A DNA stretch of 9,667 bases from DATHSN01 sp035464115. GTDB lineage: Bacteria > Actinomycetota > Acidimicrobiia > Acidimicrobiales > SKKL01. Each line of letters starts with the position of its first letter. Positions within the stretch are counted from its first letter, which is position 1. Shown one piece after another: positions 1 to 6,857 of the stretch. The position numbers and the translations under genes are program-made. The stretch is taken from positions 1 through 9,667 of the forward strand of contig DATHSN010000312.1 in NCBI GenBank assembly GCA_035464115.1, read 5' to 3'. Below the pieces are notes generated by a model. It was not told where the DNA came from and searched no databases. It saw only the letters and a program-made list of their open reading frames with translations.

Positions 1-90
1 TCGCCTCATTCCCACTCGCCGTATTCCCACTCGCCGTATTCCCACTCGCCGTATTCCCACTCGCCGTATTCCCACTCGCCTCATTCCCAC
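1..90. repeat. Six-copy 15-bp tandem repeat built from the 3' end of guaA
   Basis: Six adjacent 15-bp units occupy 1-15, 16-30, 31-45, 46-60, 61-75 and 76-90. Units 2-5 read TCGCCGTATTCCCAC on the plus strand. Units 1 and 6 read TCGCCTCATTCCCAC, differing only at two adjacent bases. On the coding (minus) strand the unit is GAG TGG GAA TGA GGC or GAG TGG GAA TAC GGC, so unit 6 contains the genuine last codons and stop of guaA (Glu-Trp-Glu-stop). Because 15 is a multiple of 3, all copies keep the guaA frame: the four inner units encode Glu-Trp-Glu-Tyr-Gly and the far unit restores TGA. The array touches the window edge, so its full length is unknown. No hairpin or U-tract is visible in it. It looks like repeated duplication of the gene end, by slippage or by accretion of att-like sites; function unknown. 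Confidence 0.95.
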
Positions 91-1652
91 TCGATGGTGC
101 CGGGCGGCTTCGACGTGATGTCGTAGGCCACCCGGTTGACCCCGGGCACCTCGTTGATGATGCGGCTCGAGATGCGCTCGAGCACGTCGGCGGGGATGCG
201 GGCCCAGTCGGCGGTCATGGCGTCGTCGCTGGTGACGGCGCGCACGATGACGGGGTGGCCGTAGGTGCGCTCGTCGCCCATGACGCCCACGGACCGCACG
301 TCGGCGAGCAGCACCGCGAACGCCTGCCAGATCTCGCGCTCGAGCCCGGCCCGGTGGATCTCCTCGCGGACCACGGCGTCGGCCCGGCGCAGCAGATCGG
401 CCCGCTCGGGGGTGACCTCGCCCACGATGCGCACGCCCAGGCCGGGACCCGGGAACGGCTGGCGCCACACGATCTCCTCGGGGAGCCCGAGCTCCTCGCC
501 GACCCGCCGGACCTCGTCCTTGAACAGCGAGCGCAGCGGCTCGACCAGCTCGAAGTCCATGTCGTCGGGGAGCCCGCCCACGTTGTGGTGGCTCTTGATC
601 TTGGCGGCCTCGGGGGTGCCCGACTCGATGACGTCGGGGTAGAGGGTGCCCTGCACCAGGAAGCGGGCGTCGGAGAGGCCCTGGGCGGCGGTCTCGAACT
701 CGCGGATGAACCGCTCGCCGATGGCCTTGCGCTTGTCCTCGGGGTCGACCACGCCCGCCAGGCGCTCGAAGAAGCGGTCGGCGGCGCGCACGTGGACCAG
801 CTCGATGCCCTGGTTGCGCTGGAAGGTCTCGACGACCTGGTCGGACTCGCCGGCCCGCATGAGGCCGGTGTCGACGTAGACGCACACCAGCTGGGGACCG
901 ATGGCCTTGTGCACCAGCGCGGCGGCGACGGCCGAGTCGACCCCGCCGGACAGCCCGCAGATGACCCGCTCGTCGCCCACCTGGGCCCGGATCGCCTCGA
1001 CCGAGTGCTCGATGATGGAGGTCATGGTCCACGACGGCCGGCACCCGCAGGCGTCGTAGAGGAAGCGCTTGAGCAGATCCTGGCCGTGGGGGGTGTGCAC
1101 GACCTCGGGGTGGTACTGCACGCCGTAGATGCCGCGCCGGGGGTCCTCGAGCACCGCCACGGCGGCGTCGGGGGTGCTGGCCAGCACCGCGAAGCCGTCG
1201 GGGGCACGGGTGATCGAGTCGAAGTGGCTCATCCACACCGGCTGCACGTCGGGCTCGTCGGCGGGGAGGAGCACGCCGGCGCCGGTGCGGGCCAGCTCGG
1301 TGCGGCCGTACTCGCCGCGGCCGGTGCGGGCCACCTCGCCACCGAGGTCGCGGGCCACCAGCTGGGCCCCGTAGCAGATGCCGAGCACGGGGACCCCGAG
1401 CTCGTAGACGCCCGGATCGATGCCGGGCGCCCCGTCGACGTGGACCGACTTGGGCCCGCCGCTGAAGATGATGCCGGCGGGCGCCCGCGCCGCCACCTCG
1501 GCCGCGGTGATCGTGTGGGGGACGATCTCGGAGTAGACGTGGGCTTCGCGCACCCGGCGGGCGATGAGCTGGGCGTACTGGGCCCCGAAGTCGACGACGA
1601 GGACGGGCGGGTCGTCGCCCGGGTGCCCGGGCGGCGGCTGGTGGACGTTCAC
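81..1652 (-). CDS. guaA: GMP synthase (glutamine-hydrolysing)
   Basis: Cytoplasmic enzyme that aminates XMP to GMP with ATP and glutamine, the last step of guanine nucleotide synthesis. Numbering from the GTG at 1652 (523 aa, normal length): an N-terminal class I glutamine amidotransferase domain has nucleophile Cys93 in GICYGAQ and the His181-Pro-Glu183 pair in YHPEV. The ATP pyrophosphatase domain follows with the P-loop SGGVDS at 235-240. The C-terminal dimerisation domain has PFPGPGLGVRIVGEV and ends in the conserved KPPGTIEWE. The start is uncertain: GTG 1652 lies 7 bp after the guaB3 stop, while GTG 1679 would overlap guaB3 by 20 bp and add nine poorly conserved residues (WGWGTEPP). Neither has a good Shine-Dalgarno sequence, so translation is probably coupled to guaB3. 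One oddity is MSHFD where most homologues have MSHGD. The stop codon lies inside the first unit of the 15-bp repeat array. Identification is firm. Confidence 0.97.
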   Translation of the reverse strand: MNVHQPPPGHPGDDPPVLVVDFGAQYAQLIARRVREAHVYSEIVPHTITAAEVAARAPAGIIFSGGPKSVHVDGAPGIDPGVYELGVPVLGICYGAQLVARDLGGEVARTGRGEYGRTELARTGAGVLLPADEPDVQPVWMSHFDSITRAPDGFAVLASTPDAAVAVLEDPRRGIYGVQYHPEVVHTPHGQDLLKRFLYDACGCRPSWTMTSIIEHSVEAIRAQVGDERVICGLSGGVDSAVAAALVHKAIGPQLVCVYVDTGLMRAGESDQVVETFQRNQGIELVHVRAADRFFERLAGVVDPEDKRKAIGERFIREFETAAQGLSDARFLVQGTLYPDVIESGTPEAAKIKSHHNVGGLPDDMDFELVEPLRSLFKDEVRRVGEELGLPEEIVWRQPFPGPGLGVRIVGEVTPERADLLRRADAVVREEIHRAGLEREIWQAFAVLLADVRSVGVMGDERTYGHPVIVRAVTSDDAMTADWARIPADVLERISSRIINEVPGVNRVAYDITSKPPGTIEWE

Positions 1653-1659
1653 GGGCGGC

Positions 1660-2823
1660 TCAGTGCCCCATCCCCACACCCTGGGTGCGCTGGAGGCTCT
1701 TGCCCTCGGTCTGCAGCGCGGGGGCCACCATGACCTCGGCCTTCTGGAAGTCCTTCACCGAGTCGTAGCCGCAGGTGGCCATCGAGGTGCGCAGCGCGCC
1801 GAACAGGTTCATGCGCCCGTCGTTCTCGTGGGCCGGCCCGAGCAGCACCTCTTCGAGGGTGCCCCGGATGGTGGTGCGCACCCGGGCACCGCGGGGCAGC
1901 GTGGGGTGGAACGTGGCCATGCCCCAGTGGAAGCCCCGACCCGGGGCCTCGGCGGTGGCGGCCAGCGGCGAGCCGATCATCACCGCGTCGGCGCCGCACA
2001 CGATGGCCTTGGCGATGTCGCCACCGGTGCCCATGCCGCCGTCGGCGATGACGTGGACGTAGACACCGGTCTCGTCGAGGTGGCGCATGCGGGCGGCGCG
2101 GGCGTCGGCGATGGCGGTGGCCTGGGGCACGCCGATGCCGAGCACGCCACGGGTGGTGCAGGCGTGGCCGGGGCCGACGCCGACGAGCACCCCCGCGGCG
2201 CCGGTGCGCATGAGGTGCAGCGCGGCCTGGTAGCTGGCGCACCCGCCGACGATGACCGGGATGTCGAGCTCGCGCACGAACCGCTTCAGGTTGAGCGGCT
2301 CGACGGTCTTCGACACGTGCTCGGCCGACACGACCGTGCCCTGGATGACGAGCAGGTCGAGCTCGCCGGCGAGGATGGCGGGGGCGAGCGCCTGGGTGCG
2401 CTGCGGGGTGACCGAGGCGCACGACACCACGCCGGCCTCGCGGATCTGGCGGATCCGCTCGGTGACCAGGTCGGGGCGGATGGGCTCGGCGTAGATCTCC
2501 TGCATGCGCCGGGTGGCCTTCTCGGTGTCGAGCTCGGCGATCTCCTCGAACAGCGGCTCGGGGTCCTCGTAGCGGGTCCAGAGACCCTCGAGGTTGAGCA
2601 CGCCGACGCCGCCGAGGCGGCCGATCTCGATGGCGGTGGCCGGGCTGACCACGCCGTCCATGGCCGACGCCATGAGCGGCAGCTCGAAGCGGTAGGCGTC
2701 GATCTCCCAGGAGATGTCGACGTCTTCGGGGTCGCGGGTGCGCCGGCTGGGCACGATGGCGATGTCGTCGAAGCCGTAGGCCCGGCGACCCGACTTGCCC
2801 ATGCCGATCTCGATCTCCGCCAC
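1660..2823 (-). CDS. guaB3: GuaB3-family IMP dehydrogenase-related protein
   Basis: A 387-aa TIM-barrel protein of the IMPDH/GMP reductase superfamily, of the GuaB3 type found beside guaB or guaA in actinobacteria. Visible motifs are ASAMDGV at 52-58 (IMPDH-like barrel start), the catalytic-loop cysteine Cys222 in GPGHACTTRG, and DGGMGTGGD at 261-269, matching the phosphate-binding DGG...GD segment of IMPDH. There are no CBS domains and the chain is about 100 residues shorter than canonical IMPDH. The GTG start at 2823 is chosen because AAGGAGG lies exactly 7 nt upstream; the reading frame continues open far upstream but only as a shadow of the next gene. The family's reaction is not settled: it is usually annotated as an IMP dehydrogenase, yet a cyanobacterial GuaB3 has been reported to act as a GMP reductase. 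Its stop lies 7 bp before the preferred guaA start, so both probably share one transcript. Confidence 0.93.
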   Translation of the reverse strand: MAEIEIGMGKSGRRAYGFDDIAIVPSRRTRDPEDVDISWEIDAYRFELPLMASAMDGVVSPATAIEIGRLGGVGVLNLEGLWTRYEDPEPLFEEIAELDTEKATRRMQEIYAEPIRPDLVTERIRQIREAGVVSCASVTPQRTQALAPAILAGELDLLVIQGTVVSAEHVSKTVEPLNLKRFVRELDIPVIVGGCASYQAALHLMRTGAAGVLVGVGPGHACTTRGVLGIGVPQATAIADARAARMRHLDETGVYVHVIADGGMGTGGDIAKAIVCGADAVMIGSPLAATAEAPGRGFHWGMATFHPTLPRGARVRTTIRGTLEEVLLGPAHENDGRMNLFGALRTSMATCGYDSVKDFQKAEVMVAPALQTEGKSLQRTQGVGMGH

Positions 2824-2830
2824 GGGGCAG

Positions 2831-2837
2831 CCTCCTT
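2831..2837 (-). promoter_or_regulatory. Strong Shine-Dalgarno of guaB3
   Basis: The minus strand reads AAGGAGG with a 7-nt spacer to the GTG at 2823. It is by far the best ribosome binding site in the window and fixes the guaB3 start. Confidence 0.9.
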
Positions 2838-2856
2838 GGTCGTCGCTGCGGCCCCG

Positions 2857-2862
2857 ATCGTA
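2857..2862 (-). promoter_or_regulatory. Probable -10 element of the guaB3-guaA unit
   Basis: The minus strand reads TACGAT, fitting the actinobacterial TANNNT -10. It lies in the 68-bp gap between the phosphotransferase gene and guaB3, placing a start of transcription near 2850 and leaving a leader of roughly 27 nt that includes the Shine-Dalgarno sequence. No recognisable -35 is present; the bases upstream are nearly pure G/C. It suggests the purine genes can be transcribed independently of the four upstream genes. Weak by itself. Confidence 0.45.
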
Positions 2863-2891
2863 GCGGCGTCCCCGCGGCCGCCCCGGCGCGA

Positions 2892-3878
2892 TCAGGCCCC
2901 GGCGCGGGCGAGTCGCTCGTCGAGCTGCTCGCCCAGGGCGGCGGTGACCGGACCGGCCGCGCCGTGGAGGTGCTCGAACGCGGCGTTGTAGGCGCTGACC
3001 CACACGCCGGCGGCCCACGCCACCTCCCGCTCGGCCGCCGTGAAGGCCCGACCCCGGACCCGGGCGTACTCGTCGACGACGCGGGCGCTGTCGTCGACCG
3101 TGGCGAGCCGCTCGGCCTCGAGCGATGCGTGATCGGCGGCCACGACGCCGGCCACCACCGCATCGGACCGCGCCGCGACGCTGTCCCAGTCGTGCACCAG
3201 CGGACGCCACGGGCCACCCGGCTCGTAGGGCGGGAACCAGCGGACGTTGAACCCCGACAGGTCGACGTGGGCGACGACGTCGGGCAGCGCCCGCGCGTCG
3301 TCGGCCAGCAGCCGGGCCCGCGACCGGCGCGCCGCCTCGACGAGGAACGGGGGCAGCTCGGCCTCGATGCGGTGGGGGTCCCACTGCGGCGTGGCGGCCG
3401 GGGGCCAGACGCGGTCGGGCGCGTCGTGGTCGAACCAGACCCACCCCGGCGGCGGCGCGAGCGACGGGACCGCACCGGGCGACGGGCCGATGGCGACGAT
3501 GCGGGCCGCGAGCTGCGCGTACTGCACGGCGACGTCGCCGTCGGGTGCCCGCCGACCGCCGGGCACCCAGCCCTCGGCCGAGCACCACCGCTCGCCGTCG
3601 GGGGTGTCGATGGGGTGCGGGCCGGTGAGCGGCGGCGGGCACGGCACCCCGGCGGCGTGGACGATCCGGTGGACGACCCCGCACCCCCGCAGTCGCGGAT
3701 CGGGCCACCGCACCTTGAGCACCACGGCGCGCCCGTCGTCGAGGCGCAGCCCGTGCACCGCCGACAGGTGGTCGGCGCCGAAGAACCGCTCGACCGCCGG
3801 CGCGCCCAGGTGGCGCCGGCACCACTCGACCAGCTCGGGGGCCGGCACCGGATCGGGCCGGCCGCCGCCGGAGGCCAC
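2892..3878 (-). CDS. Aminoglycoside phosphotransferase (APH)/kinase-like protein
   Basis: A 328-aa protein with the outline of the APH/choline kinase-like fold. An N-terminal lobe has AVVLKVRWPDP with Lys55 as the candidate ATP-binding lysine. The catalytic loop is AHVDLSGFN (His204, Asp206, Asn211), equivalent to the family's HGDLxxxN, and HDWDS follows, with Asp230/Asp232 as metal ligand candidates in place of DFG/DxD. The substrate is unknown; most such chromosomal proteins are not antibiotic-resistance enzymes and phosphorylate small hydroxylated metabolites or have unknown targets. The GTG start at 3878 lies 3 bp after the stop of the 130-aa gene, without a clear ribosome binding site, so coupled translation is likely. 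Several later in-frame starts would also keep the domain, so the exact N-terminus is uncertain. Confidence 0.72.
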   Translation of the reverse strand: MASGGGRPDPVPAPELVEWCRRHLGAPAVERFFGADHLSAVHGLRLDDGRAVVLKVRWPDPRLRGCGVVHRIVHAAGVPCPPPLTGPHPIDTPDGERWCSAEGWVPGGRRAPDGDVAVQYAQLAARIVAIGPSPGAVPSLAPPPGWVWFDHDAPDRVWPPAATPQWDPHRIEAELPPFLVEAARRSRARLLADDARALPDVVAHVDLSGFNVRWFPPYEPGGPWRPLVHDWDSVAARSDAVVAGVVAADHASLEAERLATVDDSARVVDEYARVRGRAFTAAEREVAWAAGVWVSAYNAAFEHLHGAAGPVTAALGEQLDERLARAGA

Positions 3879-3881
3879 GAG

Positions 3882-4274
3882 CTACCGCCGGGTGAGCGAG
3901 CGCAGGAGCGACTTGGCCACCGCCGAGTTCATCTCCCACACCACGCGGCTCCCGGTCTCGCCGGCGCGGGCGACGACACCGCCGGCGGTGGCCTGCTCGA
4001 GGGTGTCGAGCCCGGTGAGCACCGCGTCGCGGGTGGCGTCGGTGACCTGGTAGCCCATCGCGGTGAGGCCCTTGACGATGTCGCTCTGGGCGACGGGACC
4101 GGGCGCGGCGGTGGCGATGATGCGCAGCGCGTCCTTGGTGAGCTCGGCGGTCTGGGCGACGGCGTCGGCGGTCCCGATCGACGAGCCGGGCTCACCGTCG
4201 ACCGACGCCAGCCAGCGGCGGACCTTCTGCACCAGCTCGGCGTGGGATTCGCCCTCGAACGACAAGGTGGCCAT
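3882..4274 (-). CDS. Uncharacterised 130-aa protein, possible winged-helix fold
   Basis: I do not recognise a named family. The first 25 residues (MATLSFEGESHAELVQKVRRW) suggest a beta strand and an amphipathic helix. After an Ala/Thr-rich helix, residues from about 48 to 120 (TKDALRIIATAAPGPVAQSD onward, then GLDTLEQA and GSRVVWEMN) alternate helix, helix, helix and a beta hairpin, the order expected of a winged helix-turn-helix domain. That is inferred from pattern only. No cysteine, signal peptide or membrane segment is present. The ATG at 4274 sits 9 bp after the hydrolase stop with a short G-run just ahead of it, and the gene ends 3 bp before the phosphotransferase start. Codon use and GC match the neighbours, so it is a real gene and not a chance frame. 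Confidence 0.8.
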   Translation of the reverse strand: MATLSFEGESHAELVQKVRRWLASVDGEPGSSIGTADAVAQTAELTKDALRIIATAAPGPVAQSDIVKGLTAMGYQVTDATRDAVLTGLDTLEQATAGGVVARAGETGSRVVWEMNSAVAKSLLRSLTRR

Positions 4275-4283
4275 CCCCCGAAC

Positions 4284-5276
4284 CTAGCCCTCGGCCCGCC
4301 CGCGTGGTCGGGCGCCGGCCGCGAGCAGGTCGGCGCAGAACGCCGCGGTGGCCGACACCAGCGCGTGGGGGGCTTCCCAGGGCACGAAGTGACCGCAGTC
4401 GCGGAGCAGGAACGGGCCGACGTGGTCGGGGAAGACCGCGGCGGCCATCAGGTCGAAGTCGGGGTAGATGACGTGGTCGGACGGGCCGAACAGCACCAGC
4501 GCCTGGACGTCGGGGTTGCGGCGCAGGACCGACGGCTCGCGCCGCGCCGCCTCCGAGAACGTGGCCGCGTAGGCCCCGAACGACGCCCGCAGCGACGCGG
4601 CGTCGGCGAACGGCTCGGTGTGGAAGTCGACAGCAGCCGACAGCCCGAGACGCCCAGGACCGCCCTCGGCGAACGCGCCCGGGTGGGCCCAGAACCGCGA
4701 CGTGTAGAAGGTGGCGACGTAGCGGCGCCGCTGCTCGGGCGTGTCGAGCTCGGCGGCGAGCCCGTCGGGATCGGTGCCCTGGCGCAGGTAGTAGTCGCCG
4801 GCTTCGGCCGCCGGGCGGGTGCGCAGGTGGCCCATGCGCTCCTTGTCGAACGGCAGCGGCGAGTTGAACAGCACCATCCGGGTGCACACCCCGGGGAAGC
4901 GCAGCGCGAGGTCCTGGACGACCGGTCCGCCGAGGTCGCCGCCGAGCAGGACGAACCGCTCGTGGCCGAGGTGCTCGGCGACCAGGGCGTGCACGTCGCG
5001 GGCGTGGGTGGGCACGTCGTGGATGCCGTCGGCCCCGGGCGGCGACTCGCCGAAGCCCCGCAGGTCGGGGACGATCACCTCGAACCCGGCGGCGGCGAGC
5101 GGGTCGATGACCTTCCAGAAGATGCGCTTGGTCTCGGGCCAGCCGTGGACGCACACGAGCGGCACACCACCGACGCCCTCGCGCACGAAGGCGATCTCGG
5201 TGCCGCGCACCACGGCGCGGTGGGTGGCGAACCGCTGCGGGTCGAGCTCGGGCGGGAGGTCGCGGGCGTCGGTCAC
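4284..5276 (-). CDS. Epoxide hydrolase-like alpha/beta hydrolase
   Basis: A 330-aa alpha/beta-hydrolase. HGWP at 44-47 is the oxyanion-hole motif typical of epoxide hydrolases and haloalkane/haloacetate dehalogenases. The nucleophile elbow is GGDLGG with Asp114, an aspartate rather than serine, which excludes ordinary esterases. The charge-relay pair is Asp267 in FGPSDHVIYP and His296 in CGHFVPWEAP. The cap region between about 140 and 245 contains several tyrosines (YYLRQG, ATFYTSRFW) that could be the epoxide-activating pair, but I cannot assign them. It probably opens epoxides or removes halogen from small organic acids; the substrate is unknown. The GTG start at 5276 overlaps the decarboxylase stop as GTGA, a classic translational-coupling arrangement, so both proteins are made from one message. 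No signal peptide, so cytoplasmic. Confidence 0.88.
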   Translation of the reverse strand: MTDARDLPPELDPQRFATHRAVVRGTEIAFVREGVGGVPLVCVHGWPETKRIFWKVIDPLAAAGFEVIVPDLRGFGESPPGADGIHDVPTHARDVHALVAEHLGHERFVLLGGDLGGPVVQDLALRFPGVCTRMVLFNSPLPFDKERMGHLRTRPAAEAGDYYLRQGTDPDGLAAELDTPEQRRRYVATFYTSRFWAHPGAFAEGGPGRLGLSAAVDFHTEPFADAASLRASFGAYAATFSEAARREPSVLRRNPDVQALVLFGPSDHVIYPDFDLMAAAVFPDHVGPFLLRDCGHFVPWEAPHALVSATAAFCADLLAAGARPRGRAEG

Positions 5277-6742
5277 CCGACCACCCTGCCACCGGGGCGG
5301 GGGTCGATGGGCAGCTGGTCGGCGGCCGCGTCGAGCAGGTCCCACAGCGCGTCGACGTGCTCGGCCTCGGTGCGGGTCTGGCCGATCGAGGCGCGGATCA
5401 CGTAGCGCCCGTCGAGCGCGGTGTGGGTGAGCATCGCCCGCCCCGAGGCGTTGATCGCCTCGACGATGGCCTCGCTCGGACCGTCGCCGTCGACGTGGCG
5501 GAAGCACACCAGGTTGAGCTGCCGCGGCGCGACCCGCTCGAAGCGGGGGTCGGCGTCGATGCGCGCCGCGAGGCCGGCCGCCAGCTCGACGTGGCGGGCC
5601 ACGTGGTGACGGAGCCCCTCGGCGCCGTAGTGGCGGATGAGGAACCAGAGCTTGAGCGAGCGGAACCGGCGCCCGAGCGGGACGTGCCAGTCGCGGTAGT
5701 CGATGACCGCGCCCGACTCGCTCGCCGCGTTGCGGAGGTACTCGGGGAGCACGCTCAGCGCGCCGATGAGGGCGCTGCGGTCGGCCACGTAGAAGCAGTC
5801 GCAATCGAAGTTCGTGAACAGCCACTTGTGGGCGTCGAAGCACCAGCTGTCGACGCGGTCGAGCCCGTCGTTCACCCACCGCAGCTCGGGGACGACGGCC
5901 GCGGCGCCGGCCATCGCCGCGTCGACGTGCACCCACGCGCCGTGCGCGGCCGCCACGTCGGCGATCGCCGCGACCGGGTCGACCGCCATGGTCGAGGTGG
6001 TGCCCACGGTGGCGCACACGAAGCAGGGGATCCGTCCGGCGGCGACGTCGTCGGCCATGAGCCGAGCCAGCTCGTCGGGGCGCATGGCGGCCGCGTCGTC
6101 GACGTCGACCAGGCGCAGCTGGTCGGGACGGAAGCCGGCGACGGTGAACGCCTTCTCCACCGAGGAGTGGGCCTGGGTGGAGGTGTAGCCGACCATGCGG
6201 GGCAACAGCTCGTTGCCGCCGGCGCGGTGGCGCGCCGCCAGCAGCGCGGTGAGCGTGGCGCTCGAGGCGCTGTCCTGGATGACGCCCCCGCCCGGTCCGT
6301 CGGAGCGGAACCGGGCGGGCAGGCCGAACAGCTCGACGATCCAGTCGAGGACGTGCGTCTCGAGCTCGGTGCACGCCGGCGACGTCGACCACAGCATCCC
6401 CTGCACGCCGAGACCCGACGACACCAGGTCGCCGAGGATCGAGGGTCCCGACGAGTTGGCCGGGAAGTAGCCGAAGAAGTCGGGCGACTGCCAGTGGGTG
6501 AGGCCGGGGACGATGATCCGGTCGAGGTCGGCGAGCACGTCGGCGAACGGCTCGGGAGCGGCGGGCGGACCGGGGGGCAGGGCGGCGCGGATGTCGCCGG
6601 GCTCGACGCGGGATCGCACGGGGAGCTCGCCGACGTGCTCCAGGTAGTCGACGATCCAGTCGACGAGGGCGTGGCCCTGACGCCGGAGGTCGTCGCCACC
6701 GAGGTGGTAATCGGGGACGGGATCGGGCGCAGCATCGGGCAC
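5273..6742 (-). CDS. Aromatic-L-amino-acid-type decarboxylase (PLP group II)
   Basis: A 489-aa fold-type I PLP enzyme that should decarboxylate an aromatic amino acid to its amine. HWQSPDFFGYFPANSS (83-98) and SPACTELETHVLDW (121-134) form the substrate and dimer region. His192 in TQAHSSVEK stacks on PLP, Asp274 in VHVDAAMAG binds the pyridine nitrogen, and Lys306 in DAHKWLF is the Schiff-base lysine. Alignment by eye to human DDC puts Tyr335 (LPEYLRN) exactly where catalytic Tyr332 lies; with His192 this favours a true decarboxylase over an aldehyde synthase. PLGRRFRSLKLWF (355-367) is strongly conserved. DAHKW replaces the usual NPHKW, and VDAAMAG replaces VDAAYAG. Trp, Tyr, Phe or DOPA are all possible substrates. 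It is the first gene of the minus-strand cluster; the GTG start lies 6 nt after a TAGCAT -10, suggesting a leaderless message. Confidence 0.93.
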   Translation of the reverse strand: MPDAAPDPVPDYHLGGDDLRRQGHALVDWIVDYLEHVGELPVRSRVEPGDIRAALPPGPPAAPEPFADVLADLDRIIVPGLTHWQSPDFFGYFPANSSGPSILGDLVSSGLGVQGMLWSTSPACTELETHVLDWIVELFGLPARFRSDGPGGGVIQDSASSATLTALLAARHRAGGNELLPRMVGYTSTQAHSSVEKAFTVAGFRPDQLRLVDVDDAAAMRPDELARLMADDVAAGRIPCFVCATVGTTSTMAVDPVAAIADVAAAHGAWVHVDAAMAGAAAVVPELRWVNDGLDRVDSWCFDAHKWLFTNFDCDCFYVADRSALIGALSVLPEYLRNAASESGAVIDYRDWHVPLGRRFRSLKLWFLIRHYGAEGLRHHVARHVELAAGLAARIDADPRFERVAPRQLNLVCFRHVDGDGPSEAIVEAINASGRAMLTHTALDGRYVIRASIGQTRTEAEHVDALWDLLDAAADQLPIDPRPGGRVVG

Positions 6743-6748
6743 GCCTCG

Positions 6749-6754
6749 ATGCTA
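6749..6754 (-). promoter_or_regulatory. -10 element of the decarboxylase operon, probably leaderless
   Basis: The minus strand reads TAGCAT (TANNNT), ending six bases before the GTG at 6742. This spacing puts the transcription start at or next to the start codon, which fits the leaderless mRNAs common in actinobacteria and the absence of a properly spaced Shine-Dalgarno sequence. No -35 match is seen at 16-18 bp. It drives the decarboxylase and, by tight packing, the three genes after it. Confidence 0.55.
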
Positions 6755-6773
6755 GGAGCCGCCGGTCGCGTTC

Positions 6774-6803
6774 TTGCCGGCCGGTGCGGCCCGGACCTAC
6801 GGT
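6774..6803 (+). promoter_or_regulatory. Promoter of the first substrate-binding protein gene
   Basis: TTGCCG at 6774-6779, an 18-bp spacer and TACGGT at 6798-6803 fit a housekeeping sigma promoter, with transcription starting near 6810. The paralogous gene downstream has TTGACG, 17 bp and TACCGT, so the layout is shared between the two copies. The -35 lies only about 20 bp from the divergent decarboxylase -10, so the two promoters overlap. Confidence 0.6.
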
Positions 6804-6810
6804 CGCCGTC

Positions 6811-6857
6811 GGTCGACGGGTCCGCCGTCGACCCCGGCCGATCCGGGGGGATCGGCC
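6811..6857 (+). promoter_or_regulatory. Two consecutive 9-bp hairpins in the leader of the first binding-protein gene
   Basis: GGTCGACGG (6811-6819) pairs perfectly with CCGTCGACC (6825-6833) around a 5-nt loop. Two bases later GGCCGATCC (6836-6844) pairs perfectly with GGATCGGCC (6849-6857) around a GGGG loop. Both would lie at the very 5' end of the message if transcription starts near 6810. The first is also a good dyad operator candidate that could serve both divergent promoters. Function is inferred; the base pairing is directly visible. Confidence 0.6.

Noticed and set aside
1..90. CRISPR array
   Set aside because: The 15-bp units abut with no unique spacers and are derived from the guaA coding end.
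255..1733. Long plus-strand open frame (492 codons) opposite guaA
   Set aside because: Its product is rich in Gly, Ala, Val, His and Asp with no recognisable motif, as expected for the antisense of high-GC coding DNA. The minus strand carries complete GMP synthase motifs.
2892..3878. Antibiotic-resistance aminoglycoside kinase
   Set aside because: Only fold-level motifs are visible and the catalytic loop departs from resistance enzymes (HVDL rather than HGDL); the context is chromosomal metabolism.
1660..3939. 759-codon version of guaB3 reaching far upstream
   Set aside because: The extra N-terminus is an Arg/Ala/Gly-rich shadow of the phosphotransferase gene; the Shine-Dalgarno 7 nt before GTG 2823 fixes the start.
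2964..5405. Plus-strand open frame of 813 codons opposite three genes
   Set aside because: Low-complexity antisense shadow without domain motifs, spanning several convincing minus-strand genes and their junctions.
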